Positions 21,427 through 35,100 of a stretch of DNA of 64,000 bases are shown here, piece by piece. A program made the position numbers and the translations under genes. The stretch is from Berberis thunbergii. Taxonomy: Eukaryota > Streptophyta > Magnoliopsida > Ranunculales > Berberidaceae. A model generated the notes under the pieces. It saw only the letters and a list, made by a program, of their open reading frames with translations. It was not told where the DNA came from and did not search any database. Within the stretch, counting starts at the first letter, position 1. Each line of letters opens with the position of its first letter. The DNA lies in NCBI GenBank assembly GCA_003290165.1, contig QNQO01006237.1:62001-126000 (forward strand), written 5' to 3'.

Positions 21427-22060
21427 ATGGAGAACACCAACCAGCAACAACAACAGGCACCACCATCATCACATACTCTTACCTCCGACTCCCCCTTCCC
21501 ACCAACGCAAGCCCCATTCCACCAACTCCAACAACAGCAGCAGCAACAGCTTCAGATGTTCTGGTCCTTCCAACGCCAGGAGATCGAGCTAGCCAACGAC
21601 TTCCGAAACCACCAACTCCCATTGGCCTGAATCAAGAAGATCATGAAGGCCAACGAGGACGTCCGCATGATCTCCGCCGAGGCCCCAATTCTCTTTGCAA
21701 AGGCTTGCGAGCTTTTCATTCTTGAATGCACTATTCGATCTTGGCTCCTCGTAGAAGAAAACAAGCGTAGAACTCTTCAGAAGAACGATATTGCCACAAA
21801 AATTACTCACTGACATCTTCGATTTCTTAGTTAATATTGTACCCAGGGATGAGATTGGAACAATGTTGCCTTATTATGGTCTTGATGTCACAACGGGGGC
21901 TCTGGTTTGCGTGGGATGGATCCAGGGATGTACGTTCACCCGCATTCTCAGGCTTGGCAGTCCGTGTGGTAGACGACGGATGATGGGTCTTCTTATGCTG
22001 GTGGCAATGTCGGCGGCGAAAGGGTCACTTTGATCATCTATAGGATCAGCTGCCTTTCAC
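21427..22060 (+). pseudogene. NF-YC (nuclear factor Y subunit C) pseudogene
   Basis: A Gln-rich N-terminus is followed by the NF-YC histone fold: 'ELANDFRNHQLPLA', a stop, '[20 protein letters not shown]', '[12 protein letters not shown]', '[10 protein letters not shown]'. A one-base shift leads into 'DIFDFLVNIVPRDE', then 'LPYYG' and, in another phase, 'YVHPHSQAWQSVW', matching the C-terminal part of NF-YC1/4-type proteins. NF-YC pairs with NF-YB and NF-YA to bind CCAAT boxes. The stop in the histone fold (21628-21630, TGA where the family has Arg) and the frameshifts rule out a full product. There is no intron, but many plant NF-YC genes are naturally intronless, so retroposition is not proven. 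Confidence 0.85.
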
Positions 22061-23102
22061 GCGCCGAGATGATCCACCACCCCTTCGATACCACTCGGGG
22101 TTTTAGGGCTGAGTCTAGACGAGCCCTTCGCCATTAAACAAGATCACCTATCTCTTTCTTATCTGTCTCTCTATCTCTCTCACTCGCTCACTTCAATGAA
22201 CACACAGAATAAGTAGAAAGGAGGGTTTTCGAGGACTGGGGAGAAAGGACACTACAAGGGTTTACGGAGAGAGAGAGAGTCGGATAACACAGGGAGAGAG
22301 AAGAAACAAAACAGAAAGAATGAAAATGGAGTTTTCCGTCCTACTGTCGGTCTCTTCAATGGTACGAGCTGATAAGGTGTAAGCCGTCCATGCATCTGAT
22401 TCAAGTAACATACGATTGGGATTGACATGTTTTCAAATCAGGACCATCCAAAATAGGCAGATTTATTGCACATAAAGTGTTTGACAATCAAGGCACGTTA
22501 ACAGTTAGTCTTAGGAAAAAAGTGCAATATAAATATTAATTGAATGCAAACAATATGAAATATATTATAGGAAAAAAGTGCAATTAACCCTTAATATATT
22601 TAATGTGTTTATTAAATTAATTTACTTGTATCATACTTTTTTGCATATTCATACATACTTGACATACTATCAATTTAAATTTTTATTTATTTTTTAATAT
22701 TTTTCAAAATACTTAAAATCATAATACCAAAATTGATTCTAAAGACGGGAGTCAATTTTATTGATGGCAAGTGATCTACATCTTACATGACCTAAACAAT
22801 AACAATAATAATAATCCGCCTTTGTGAAATTTTCAGTAATTTAGATAATGAAAATACAAAATCCATCTCAAACATGATTTCTGAATCATACATAACAACG
22901 AATCCTATATTTTGACGTCCTGCAATTTTAGCAGCTTGGCGTTGTTTGTGTTTCAAAGCCCTATTTAAAAAAGGTATTTCAATATAGTTACTGCAAAATA
23001 CGGAAATATGTTCAAACCACTCTACTAAAAGGAGAAAATGAATGAAACAGAACACACCAGTAATACATGATATCCACGGACAATTAAAATTCTAAAACAT
23101 TT
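22061..23102. other. Spacer and 3' flank of the AP-1 sigma gene
   Basis: 22490-22700 matches the dispersed repeat also seen at 41440-41800 and, inverted, at 56845-57288 ('ttagtcttagg', 'gtgcaattaa', 'aatatatttaatgtgttt'). 22790-23102 probably contains the 3' UTR of the AP-1 sigma gene. No other gene seen. Confidence 0.5.
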
Positions 23103-26100
23103 CTATTTGGTCGCCTGTGCGATGATATTGCTTATCGAACTAGCCTCTTCCTTTGCAGTCTCCACCAATGAATCCTGCAAACTCAAAACCAGTACCACTC
23201 AACATATGCTGGAATTATCAAATCCAAGAGAGTATAATGGGGAACCAATACCACATACCTGTGCAGCTATCAGCCGTGCAACTGTTTTCTTGCTAGACTC
23301 TTGAAGTTCACCAGCAATCAAAACCTCGTCCAATATATAGTAGGCCTACAAATTTTTACATAAAATTAATCGGATGAAAGACCTAACCAAACCCAAAGCT
23401 CTTCAACATACGTGTCTTGAGTGAACATATTTTGAAAAAACCGTTACAGAGAGAAGAAAATGATGGTGGAAATACCTTGTGGAAATTGAAGATCAAGTCC
23501 AACTCACAGACCTAACCAAAGAACAAAAACAAGATAACAGAATTAACATTTATTTCAAAAAATGGAAATAGTCTATTATCAGTTCATGTCATATATTAAG
23601 GATCATGGTTAAATGACTTACACTGCCAAAGTAGCGATCCAATATCTCAACATAATAATGAATTATTTCAAGGATCTCAAGTTCATTATCATCCTGGTCA
23701 ATGCACATGCAAAAGTAAAGGCTGGCATATCTGCATGTGATTATAGGAACTAGTCATTTGTCTTTGTATTATAAACCTCTGTGGGGCTCCTGGTAGAGAA
23801 GAATGTAAAAGTGAATCATTAAACTTCATGCATTACCTTTTATACACGACTTTGTAACCTCTCCACTCTACAAAATTGCAGAGTTTGGGACCTCGCGTGA
23901 GAATCACACCACTGAGCTCTCTAATCACCTGCAAAAGCATGCACTATGTTCAGTAAAGTTTCAATCATGTAACACACATTAATGCAGATGCAATTTTCAA
24001 AAAATTCTGATCCATTTTCTTTCTTCTGTTTATTACTTTATTTTGTAACAAGTCAACGGTGCCAACAAAACAAGGCCAATAGGCCAAGCAGGAAAGGGAA
24101 TGCTAACTCTCAATTCAAGAGTGTTTTCAAAGATATAAATTTCAGTGCATTTCACAAATCAAATCACAAATTTTACGCTCCAGTTATAAATTAGAATTGC
24201 TGTCAAACCAAAACCTTACAAACATTGGACATCTGCAAATCCCAACAAAGGCACAGTCACCACATTTGAATGAAACACGTGCATGCAAAGGTTTGCATTG
24301 CTATGAACAAAATTCAATCGGTGGAAAAATAACAAATATGTATACACAAGGTGGTAACAGCATGACATAAATTGGAACTCCTCATATTTTTTTTTATCTC
24401 TTAAAAATAAAATAAAAAATTGACTCAATGAATTTTTATAGTGCTGAGGGGGTAATCGGTGGAGAAATTCCTAGCACCAATGATCCAGTCAGTGCTCCAG
24501 TCACTACGCAATGCACCACTGTGGAGGCACCTATGCAATCGAGTGGCCCAATGAATGCAAATATGCAACTAGCAATTCTGGATGTGCAGCTCAGAACCGG
24601 GTCCTGTCCCTCAACAACAAGTGAACCTATAGTCACCCATAATGCATTTGAATGTCTAGCGCAGGAGAATGACCCACCTACTCTAGCCGACAATATGAAC
24701 TCTCTAAGGCTGACTCTTCGCAGGATTCCTGGAGATGCCATGCTGCCTAATCATGGAACAGATACTAACACCACAGGAGTCAAGCAGCTCCTCAGACATA
24801 ATGTTAGTAATGATTAAACTAGCATGCTGGAACACATGAGGGCTTAACGATATAGTTAAGCAACGGGGAGTTCGTGAGCTTGTTAAAAAAGAGAAGATAC
24901 ATGTGCTAGGTCTAGTGGAAACTAAGTTAAAGAGGAAAAGAAGAGTACAATTCAGTGAGAACTTTTGCGAGGTTGGCTTTGGATTGGTAATGGACATACT
25001 GCTCAAGGAGGCCGCGTATGGGTTGGTTGGAATCCAGGAATGGTATCCATATCTCCAATTTCTAGCACAGACCAGGCAATCACAGTGCATGCAAAATGGA
25101 GCACTGGGTTTGAATGTGCCCTCTCATTTGTCTATGGTAGCAATCAGTATACAGTTAGGCAGCAATTATGGCACGAGTTACTTCAACTCTCAAGCAGTCA
25201 CACTGCCGTGGGCACTGTTAGGAGATTTCAATGCCATCTTGCATGCAACTGAACGAATGGGCCGAGCAGGTGCTCAGCAAGGAGGTGCACATGACTTTTT
25301 GAACTGTGTCACACAAGCTCGGTTATATGACTGTCGATACAGAGGCAATTTCTTCACATGGAGCAATAATCAATATGGAGCAGACCAAGTATCATCCAAG
25401 ATAGATAGAATTCTGATCAATGACGCATGGCTTCAGGAGAATCCAGATGCAGAAGCAGAGTTCCTCAACTCCGTTATATCTGACCATGCCCCAATGGTGC
25501 TTTCACTATATAACAATAATAATGGGGGCCCTATCCCATTCAAATTTTTTAATTATTGGGTACATGAGCATGATTTTCATAAGACAGTGGAGGAAGCTTG
25601 GCGCACTCGAGTCACTGGTAACCATATGTACAGCCTCATCAAAAAACTCAAACTTGTTAAACTAGCCTTAACTAGCTGGCGCAACGCATGCTTCTATAAG
25701 GTGAGCTCGGCTGTGGACCAAGCAAGAGCTAGGATGGCTCATACTCAGCAGGCTCTACAAGGCTTTCCTATCTCTGATCAATTGATCCAAGAAGAACGAA
25801 CTGCTGTCAAAGACTTTGCACGTGCACTCAGACGTGAAGAGTCTGAGCTGAAACAAAAATCCAGATCAAAATTCTTTGAAGTAGGAGACCAAAACAATGC
25901 TTATTTCCATGGCTTGGTAAGGGAGTGACAGCTACAAAACAAAATCATGAGCATATATAACAGGAATGATGAGAAGCTGGAGGACCCTGAAGCTATTGCA
26001 TCTGAATGCCTCCAGCATTTTACAAATGTATTTGCAGGGGAGTCGGACTGTGCATACAATCCTGGGATCATAGGAAACATGCAGTTTGATAATATGGTTA

Positions 26101-29100
26101 CGGAAGACATGGGGGCCGAGCTGATCGAACCAATAACTAGAAATGAAATCACCGAGTCACTGTCTAATACTGATTCCAACAAGTCTCCTGGTCCAGATGG
26201 TTTCACCTCATTATTCTTAAAGGCCACTTGGCGCATCATTGGGGACGACTTTGTTAAGGCCGTGTTGAATTTTTTCCGTAGCTCTAAGCTACTAGGCGAG
26301 GTAAATGCTACGCATATAGCTTTAATTCCTAAAGTTACTAATGTGTCTTACTTCAATGACTATAGGCCAATTGCTTGTTGCAATGTACTATATAAATGTA
26401 TTACCAACATTTTAACCAACAGGATGAAAAAAACAATTCAAACAATTGTAAGTGACTCACAGTCCGCTTTCATTCAAGGCCGACACATTCAAGACAATAT
26501 TCTACTCGCTCATGAGCTAGTCAGGAACTATCATCGCGACAAGGGACCCCCAGATGCGCAGCAAAGATTGACCTCAAGAAAGCTTATGACATAGTTCGCT
26601 GGGATGCTATCATACAACTGCTCAAGAAAGTGAACTTCCCTGCAACCTTCATTAATTGGATCCAAGAGTGTATCAGTACGCCAAAATTCTCTATTTGTCT
26701 CAATGGCTCTCCTAAAGGATATATCAGCGCTACAAGAGGAATCCGACAAGGGTGCCCTATGTCCCCCTATCTATTTGCTATGATCATGGAGATATTACAT
26801 GTCTTATTGCGTAAAACGGTTCAGGAAAACCACTACAAACTCCACTATCGATGCCAGGACCCTATCATCACCCATCTATGCTTTGCAGATGATCTTATAG
26901 CTTTTTTTCATGGAGATGTTGGCTTAGTGTTATGAATTGATGATCACTGTGTATATCTGCAGGTAAGTCAGTATCAATTCCATAATGACTGACAAAGATT
27001 GCTATTATGGAAGACAAAAGGCTTGCAGACTCAGTAATTCAGAATCAGAAGATACAAATAGAACGATTACTGTAACAATGGAGTTTATTAGCAACAATGT
27101 AAGATGGATAGGTTGTGAGGAAAGATACAGAAAGGCTATTCGAGTGGCCAGACACTCCCAAGAGCAAATGCTCTGATGTACACTTTTATTACAAATCAAT
27201 GAATGCTTGTATATCCTATACTTTTCTTATTTATAGAAACATTTCTAACCTCATCTCACCATACAATCCTTTGCATTCTACAAAACTACTGACAGCTGGA
27301 ATATTAACAAAGCAACAATTTGTAACTAACTTGCATCCCTGAAAAACAGTCAGGATTTACATCTTCTTCCTTCTTGCATATGTGAAACGTATTGGGGGCC
27401 TATCAATACCCCCGCCCCAAAGACGCACCTTCTCCTCAAAGTGAAAAGAAGGAAATTGGTTTTGTAATAAGTCAAAATCCTCCCACGTAGCCTCAAAGGC
27501 AGGCACACTCTGCCACTTGATCAAAACCTCCAAAACACCCGACACTCCCTTAGCCTTATGACGCACATCCAACAGGGACTCAGGTTGCACTACTAACTCA
27601 CCCTCATAACTAAGCTGTGGAGGCAAAGTACTAACCTGGGAACAAACCCGCAATTGTGAGATATGAAACACAGGATGAATGCTGGTAGTTTTAGGCAAGT
27701 CCAAACGATACGCCATTGATCCTACTTTGGCCAACACCTTATAAGGTCCATAAAATCTGGCGGCTAGCTTTTGATTAAAGCGACATACCAGTGATTTTTG
27801 TCGATAAGGTCTGATCTTTAGATCTGATCCCCGACCTCAAAGGAGTCATCACGTCTTGACTTGTCAGCCTGGAACTTCATACGTTGTTGAGCCCATAATA
27901 ATTGTGATTTGAGGGTCACCAAAACAATATCCCTGTCATGAAGTAATTGCTCCACTGAAGAGACAGTAGAAGACCCTACAGTATACCTCAATATTGGTGG
28001 AGAATCCCGGCCATACAGCACCTTGAATGAGGTGTACCCTGTTGCTGAATGAACCGACGTATTATACCAATATTCAGCCCATGCTAACCATTTAGACCAC
28101 TGCCTTGGTTTATCTGAAGCAAAACATCTCAGATAGGTTTCAAGACACATATTGAGCACCTCTGATTGTCCATCAGTCTGAGGATGGTAGGCCGTGCTGT
28201 GCTTCAAAGTAGTCCCCTGTAACCGAAACAACTCGCACCAAAATTTACTGAGAAAGATGCGATCTCATTCAGATATAATAGATTTGGGAGTTCCATGTAG
28301 CCGAATAATGTCCTTCGAAAATATCAAAGCCACTCCCTCAGCTGTAAAAGGATGTTTTAACCCAGAAAAGTGAGCATATTTACTTAAATGATCCACCACG
28401 ACCAAAATAGTATCAAATGCACCAAAACGTGGCAATCCTTCGATAAAGTCCATGGTGACTTCATCCCAAACTTGGGTGGGTAAAGAAATGGGGTGAAGTA
28501 AACCCACAAGGGACGTAGCCATTGTTTTATTCCGTTGGCACACCTCGCATTCATTGACCATCTTTTTGATATCTGATTTCAGACCCACCCAATAGAGCTC
28601 TTTTGCTATCCTCTGATAAGTCTTCGTCTCCCCAGAATGTCCCCCTATGCTGGATTCATGAAACTCCTTGAAGATAGTAGGACTGAAAGAAGAAGACCGA
28701 GAGATAACCAACCTATTTTTATAATACAGCATGTCTTGAACAATGTGATATCTAGGAGTGCTTGTCCCTTGCAACAATTTCTGTTTCAATTGAGCAATTT
28801 CCAAATCACCTGTTATCTCTGACTGCAATGTTGACCAATCCCGCCATGTTGGTAAAGTCATATGAGAGCAAGATGGAGAAAAATATATTCGTGACAATGC
28901 ATCCGCGACCGCATTTGAAGCTCCTGTCCGATATTGAATTTCGAATTGATATCCCAACAACTTACTCACCCACTTCTGATATTCGGACCCAACGACCCTT
29001 TGTTCCAATAAGAATCTCAGACTCTTCTTATCATTGTTCCAATAAGAATCTCATACTCTTCTGATCAGTGCGGACGACGAATTTCCTTCCTAACAAATAG

Positions 29101-32100
29101 GCTCGCCACTTTGTAACCGCCAACACAATGGCTATTAACTCCTTTTCGTATATGGGTTTAAGCATTGCTCTCTGTCCTAACACCTGAATGAAGTAAGCCA
29201 TCGATCGTTGCTCTTGCATCAAAACCGCACCTATTGCAAACCCCGAAGCATCTGTCTCTACAACAAAATCCTTCGTAAAATTGGGCATAGATAACACTGG
29301 AGCTTGTGTCATAATCTGTTTTAATTTCTGAAAAGCATTCTCAGCCTACGGTTGCCAATGAAACCCATCTTTCTTCAACAAAGCTACCAATGGCCATGCG
29401 ATCTTACTATACCCTTGTATAAACTTGCGATAATACCCAGTGAGAACCAAAAAACCCCTTAATTCCGTAAGATTCTTCGGTTTGGGCCAATCTAACATGG
29501 CTTGGATTTTTGTTTGATCCACCGCAACCCCATTTGTTGAAATGATATGTCCCAAGTAACTCAGTTTTAAGCACCCAAACTCACATTTTTTTTATTAGCA
29601 TATAATCTGTGTTTCTGTAATAATTCCAACACTATTCCAAATGCTCCAAATGCGCTTCGATTCCCTTACTATATACCAGTATGTCGTCGAAGAAGACCAG
29701 CACAAATTTATGAAAATATGGCCGAAAAATGGAGTTCATCAGTGCTTGAAATGTTGTCGGCGCATTTGTCAACCCAAAGGGCATCACTAAAAATTTGTAA
29801 TGCCCCTCATGCGTGCGAAACGCAGTCTTTGCTTCATCCCTTCTCGCAGCCGAATCTAATGGTAGACTGATTTAAGATCCAATTTGGAGAAAACATCCGC
29901 CCCATGGAGTTTTTCAAGCAATTCATCGATGATCGGGATTGGAAACCTATCCGGCACTATGTTTATTCAGTGCTCGGTAGTCCACACAAAAACGCCATCC
30001 TCCATCTTTTTTTTAACCAATAAAACTGATCTAGAAAAAGGACTTACACTTTGACGTATAATTCCCGCCTCCAACATCTCAGCTATCAACTTCTCAATCT
30101 CGTTCTTCTGGAACTGTGGATAACGGTAGGGCCTCACATTGACCAGAGTCAAGCCCTCATACATAACAATCGAATGCTCGTAACCTCTGGTCGGTGGCAA
30201 CCCTGTTGGCATTTGGAAGACTTCATCGTATCTCTTCACCATGTCCAAAATCTTCCCCGATGTCTCAGAACTTTTGTCCACTGGTATTGACAAATTCCCC
30301 AGTTCCACCAAATAACCCTGTCCTTCTTGCTTGATAGTATGTAACATAGTTTTCAAAGAAACTAAGCTCTTACCTAAAGAAGGATCCCCCTAAAGATGGA
30401 AAGTTTCAGAGCCTACTCGAAAGTGCAAATTTTGTTCCTTCCAATTCACCGAGATAGTTCCCAACATCTCCAACCACTGAATTCCTAGAATGACATCTGA
30501 ACTGCCCAAACTCAATGGAAGGAAATCTTGCATTATTTCTATCCCTTGTAACATAAGTTGCACCCCTCGACAAACTCCACTCCCCTGGACTGAATCACCC
30601 GATCCCATAGTTACGCCATAGCAACCCGTAGCCGTAATTGGCAACTCCGCCTGATCCACCACTTTCTTGGAAAGAAAATTGTGAGTCGCCCCACTGTCAA
30701 TTAGCACTACTACTGGTCGATTTTCAATCTCACCCTTGATCTTCATTGTCTTGGGAGATGTTAAACCCACCACTGAACTCAAAGATACTTCGACAACCTA
30801 GCTAATCTCAGCCACTTCCAGTTCTTTTTGTTCTTCCTCTTCCTGATCTGACTCTTCCCCCATATCCCCTTCTTCCTGTGTAATGAGTACACTAACCTCT
30901 TTTCTTTTGCAAAGATGACCCGGAGAGAACTTCTCATCACACTTGAAACAGATTCCCTTCTCTCGCTTTGCTTGGTATTCGACATCCGTCATACGCCGAA
31001 TGTCTCCTCTCTAGAACGCCGCTCGATCGATTTCTCTCGAGTTCCCTGTTTGGCGGTGGTTGAACCCATCTCTAGCAGTAAATTTATCGAAGCCTCTAGA
31101 GAAGTTATTTGAGTAATGCCCTAATGGGCCCTGCTCATTTGATTTCTGTCCGCCCCAAGCCAAACTATATTATATCTTTGGCCCGTTCGATTTGTAATTT
31201 GCAAAGCTTGTTTCTCTTCAACCCGTTGGGCTAGTTCCATAGCCCAACCCAATTGAACAGGTTCTAACATTCTCACCTCCGCCCTAATCGAAGGCTTCAA
31301 GTCATTGATGAATTTACTCAAGTATACATCTTCAGTCATTGTTTCCAATGGAGCTGCCAATGTGACAAATTTTCGTCGATAATCCGCCACTGTTCCTTCT
31401 TGATGAAGAGCAAGAAACTGTTCGCACAAAGATCCTTCTTGATTTGCCCTAAATTGTTTGAGCAATAACCCTTTTAATTCCTCCCAAAACAAGATCGACC
31501 TTCGTTTATTCTCCCATTGATACCAGATAAGAGCGTCTGATTCAAACGAAATTATGGTTGCTTCAATTCTTTCTTCATTATTGTATCTTTGAAGAGAGAA
31601 GAATCTTTCAGCCTTCAAGATCCACCCATCAGGGTTTGTTCCATCAAAGATTGGCATCTCTAACCTTCTAGGTCTTCTATTACCTTGATACCCTTGTGAA
31701 GAAGAACTTCCCATTTCCCCATTTAGATTCTATGTTTGAGTATGAACTGGAGGGATCTGAGTTCTTTCAGTTGTAGAGGTTGTTTTCTGATTGTGTTGTT
31801 GCATCTTCATCATTTGTGCCATTTCTTGAAAACTTTCCTTCAAAGAAGCTACCGCTTCTTCTACGACTTTAACTCGTGCATTAGTGCTTGTCGCTACACC
31901 TTTTCCAGCCATTTGATCTCAAGATCGATGCTCTGATACCAAATTTGATGATCACTGTGTATATCTGCAGGTAAGCCAGTATCAATTCCAGAATGACTGA
32001 CAAAGATTGTTGTTATGGAAGACAAAAGGCTTGTAGACTCAGTAATTCAGAATCAGAAGATACAAATAGAATGATTACTGTAACAATGCAGTTTATTAGC

Positions 32101-35100
32101 AACAATGTAAGATGGATAGGTTGTGAGGAAAGATACAGAAAGGCTATTCGAGTGGCCAGACACTCCCAAGAGCAAATGCTCTGATGTACACTTTTATTAC
32201 AAATCAATGAATGCTTGTATATCCTATACTTCTCTTATTTATAGAAGCATTCTAACCTCATCTCACCATACCATCCTTTGCATTCTACACCATACAATCC
32301 TTTGCATTCTACAAAACTACTGACAGCTGGAATATTAACAAAGCAACAACTTGTAACTAACTTGCATCCCTGAAAAACAGCCAGAATTTACATCTTCTTC
32401 CTTCTTGCATATGTGAAACGTATTGGGGGCCTATCACTCGGCAAAGGCTCTGGCTGATGCCCTCACAGAATTCAAGGAATGCACAGGCCTAGAAGTGAAT
32501 TGTGATAAGAGCGTGTTGTTCCAGGCAGGGATTCCGCACAGTGAGCAGGCTATAATCGCTTCGCATCTTCATTTTGCAAACGGGACCTTACCAGTTAAGT
32601 ACCTCAGGCTGCCTATGATCTCTTCCTACTTATCTCACACACAATGTGCCCCTATTATAGACAAGATCAAGAAGAAAATCAATTCTTGGAATAATAAATT
32701 TGTCTTACGCAGGCAAACTTGTCCTCATCAAATCTGTCTTAGCCAGCATGCATATATATTGGACATCTTGCTTCGGGCTCCCTAAGCAAACCTTGGATTG
32801 TATTAATACCTTGCTAAGAAGGTTCCTTTGGTCAGGTGGAGATATAGCCTCTAAGAAAGCCCTAGTTAGTTGGGAGAAGATATGCTTCCCATATAAAGAG
32901 GGTGGACTAGGGATCAGAGACATACGTATCAACAATGAGGTTGCTTGCATGAAACATATTTGGAGTATAATCACGCATCGGGACTCATTATGGGTCACGT
33001 GGGTATACAAATATTTGATCAGACACCGAGACTTCTGGCTGATGACTACACCTAAAGAAGCCTCTTGGTGCTGACGCAAGATACTCGAATGCAGGGCCAA
33101 GGCAGCTCAGATAGTTATTCACTCTATTGGGGATGGAGAGAACACACTCTTCTGGAAGAACCCTTGGCACCCATCGGGCATTCTAATGGATCACTTCCCA
33201 CAGGAGTTATTGTATGATTCCACACTCCACAAAGACGCCAAGGTCGCGGCCATTATCAGCAGCAATGACTAGAACATACCCCACAACGTGGGTAACCTTA
33301 TTAGTGATGTACTCACTCACCTCGACGATGTTGACTTTGATGTTAGTATGCAAGATGAAGTGTTATGGAGCTCTAGTAGCGACGGACAGTTCCAAATGAA
33401 ATCAACCTATGAAGCACTCAAGAAATATAACCCTAAAGTGGGCTGGGCTAGCATTGTTTGGTTCAAAGGCATGCATTTATAACCTGGATTCTATGTCATG
33501 GTGCCTTAAAAACTATTAATAGGCTCAAGCAATGGGGCAAAGCACAACATGATATATGCCCGCTATGCAACCTGGAAAGTGAAACCGAAAATCACATCTT
33601 CTTTGAATGCACCTACTCTCGGTTTGTTTCGGGTAGAATGTTACAACTTTTGAACTACTCTTGGATCATATCAGGCTGGGATGAGGAGCTTAGATTAGGG
33701 GTGGGCACGGGACGGGATGGGACGAGATATGTCCATCCCTATCCCATCCCGTTCATACGGGATCGGGACGGGACGGGATGGGAAAAACCTCATCCCAACC
33801 TCGTCCCATCCCAAACGGGTTCGGGACGGGACGGGACGGGACGGGATCAGCGGGAACCCTGGACTGCTGGAAGCCTGCTGCTGCTGCTGGAAGCCTGGAA
33901 GGCCTGCTGGAAGCCTGCTGGGCCTGCTGGAAGCCTGCTTGGTCTGCTGGAAGGCCTGCTGGGCTTGCTGGGCCTGCTTGGTTGTTTAATATCACTCACT
34001 AGAGGTAAAAGATCATTTAGAATATAAGGGTTATTGGGTACCAAACCATGTTCTTGAGTGTGATTTCAGAAAATCGATCATTGTTTTCTTTTTCCTTGTT
34101 GCCTTGACAAACAATAAATATAACTTGCATTATCAATGACTTCCTCAAAGCTCACTCGCTCATCATGGTGTTGATGTTTGAGTTGGGCTTAATTCTTAGT
34201 TTTGAGTCTTGACTAAGGGCCAAGTTCTAGCTTCTAGGTGATGGATTTGATCCAAGTTCTTTTCACATTGCATGAAGCAAAATTGAGTCAGTACCTAGAC
34301 AAGGAATGACCCATGTATTCTGGACCCAAGCCTTATCCAGGTTTTGCGAACAATTCCTTAAGGTTTTTCAATGATAATGGACCCATACACCAAACCACTA
34401 TAGTATAGCATGCACTATATATGAAACATTCTAATTCATTAGCACCAAATACTTGTAAAAAGTTCGCCGCAGCGACAACATGAATACCAAAAATTATAGT
34501 AGCCACACAGGTGATTGGCACATATATAGTGCATATTATGAGCACATTGGCCCATATAGTATCATGTTACTAACATGGTGTGCATTGGATGGTGTTACTA
34601 AAAATATGCATATGAATGCAAAAGTGGAAGGCCTGCTGGGTTTGCTGGAAGCCTGCTGGGCTTGCTGGAAGCCTGGAAACCTGAACATTTTATGTTCATA
34701 AAATAAATAAATAAGTAAATAAAAATATTAATAATTAATATTAAAAAATTAGTTCGGGACGGGACGGGATTGGCGGGATTGAAAATCTTCATCCCATCCC
34801 ATCCCATTCTAGATCGGGACGGGACGGGATCGGGATGAAATTATTTAATCCCATTAAGACCCGAAAAAATCGGGACGGGACGGGACGGGATCGGGACGGG
34901 AACGGGATCGCGGGATGGGATGCCCACCCCTAGCTTAGATGGTGCACCAACAATTTCAAGGGAACTAGTTCTAATGCACAAGTGAAGAAGATTGCATTGA
35001 GTGCCTCTGTCTATTATATATGGACTGAACGAAATGCTAGGCTATACAAGCAGCAGTATCGAGCTAGTCAAGAGGATATATAATGACATTAGGCTCAGGT

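Larger units (their letters stand above)
26938..32436 (-). mobile_element. Ty3/gypsy chromovirus-type LTR retrotransposon inserted in the LINE
   Basis: LTRs at 26938-27405 and 31946-32436 flank gag-protease-RT-RNase H-integrase-chromodomain in that order on the minus strand. The integrase lies after RT/RNase H, which defines Ty3/gypsy; the chromodomain puts it among chromoviruses (Reina/Tf2-like by appearance). The insertion splits the LINE between the FADD motif and 'SAKALAD'. By eye the LTRs differ by about a dozen substitutions over roughly 465 aligned bases plus one 24-bp tandem expansion, so the insertion is fairly young. The five bases on the two sides (tgaat / ctcgg) do not match as a target duplication. 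Confidence 0.93.

Noticed and set aside
21238..21630. A functional NF-YC gene
   Set aside because: The histone fold contains an internal stop and a later frameshift; only a truncated Gln-rich peptide could be made.
27357..31912. Separate host genes for protease, reverse transcriptase and chromodomain protein
   Set aside because: Their order and strand, with flanking LTRs and primer site, show they are one retroelement polyprotein.
26938..32436. Gypsy element as a currently autonomous retrotransposon
   Set aside because: LTRs are similar, but gag has a stop and protease/RT/RNase H/integrase carry stops, frameshifts and a 34-bp duplication.
33753..34044. Open frames rich in Leu/Ala/Pro around the GCCTGCTGG tract
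   Set aside because: Encoded by a minisatellite inside a hAT element and open in several frames at once.
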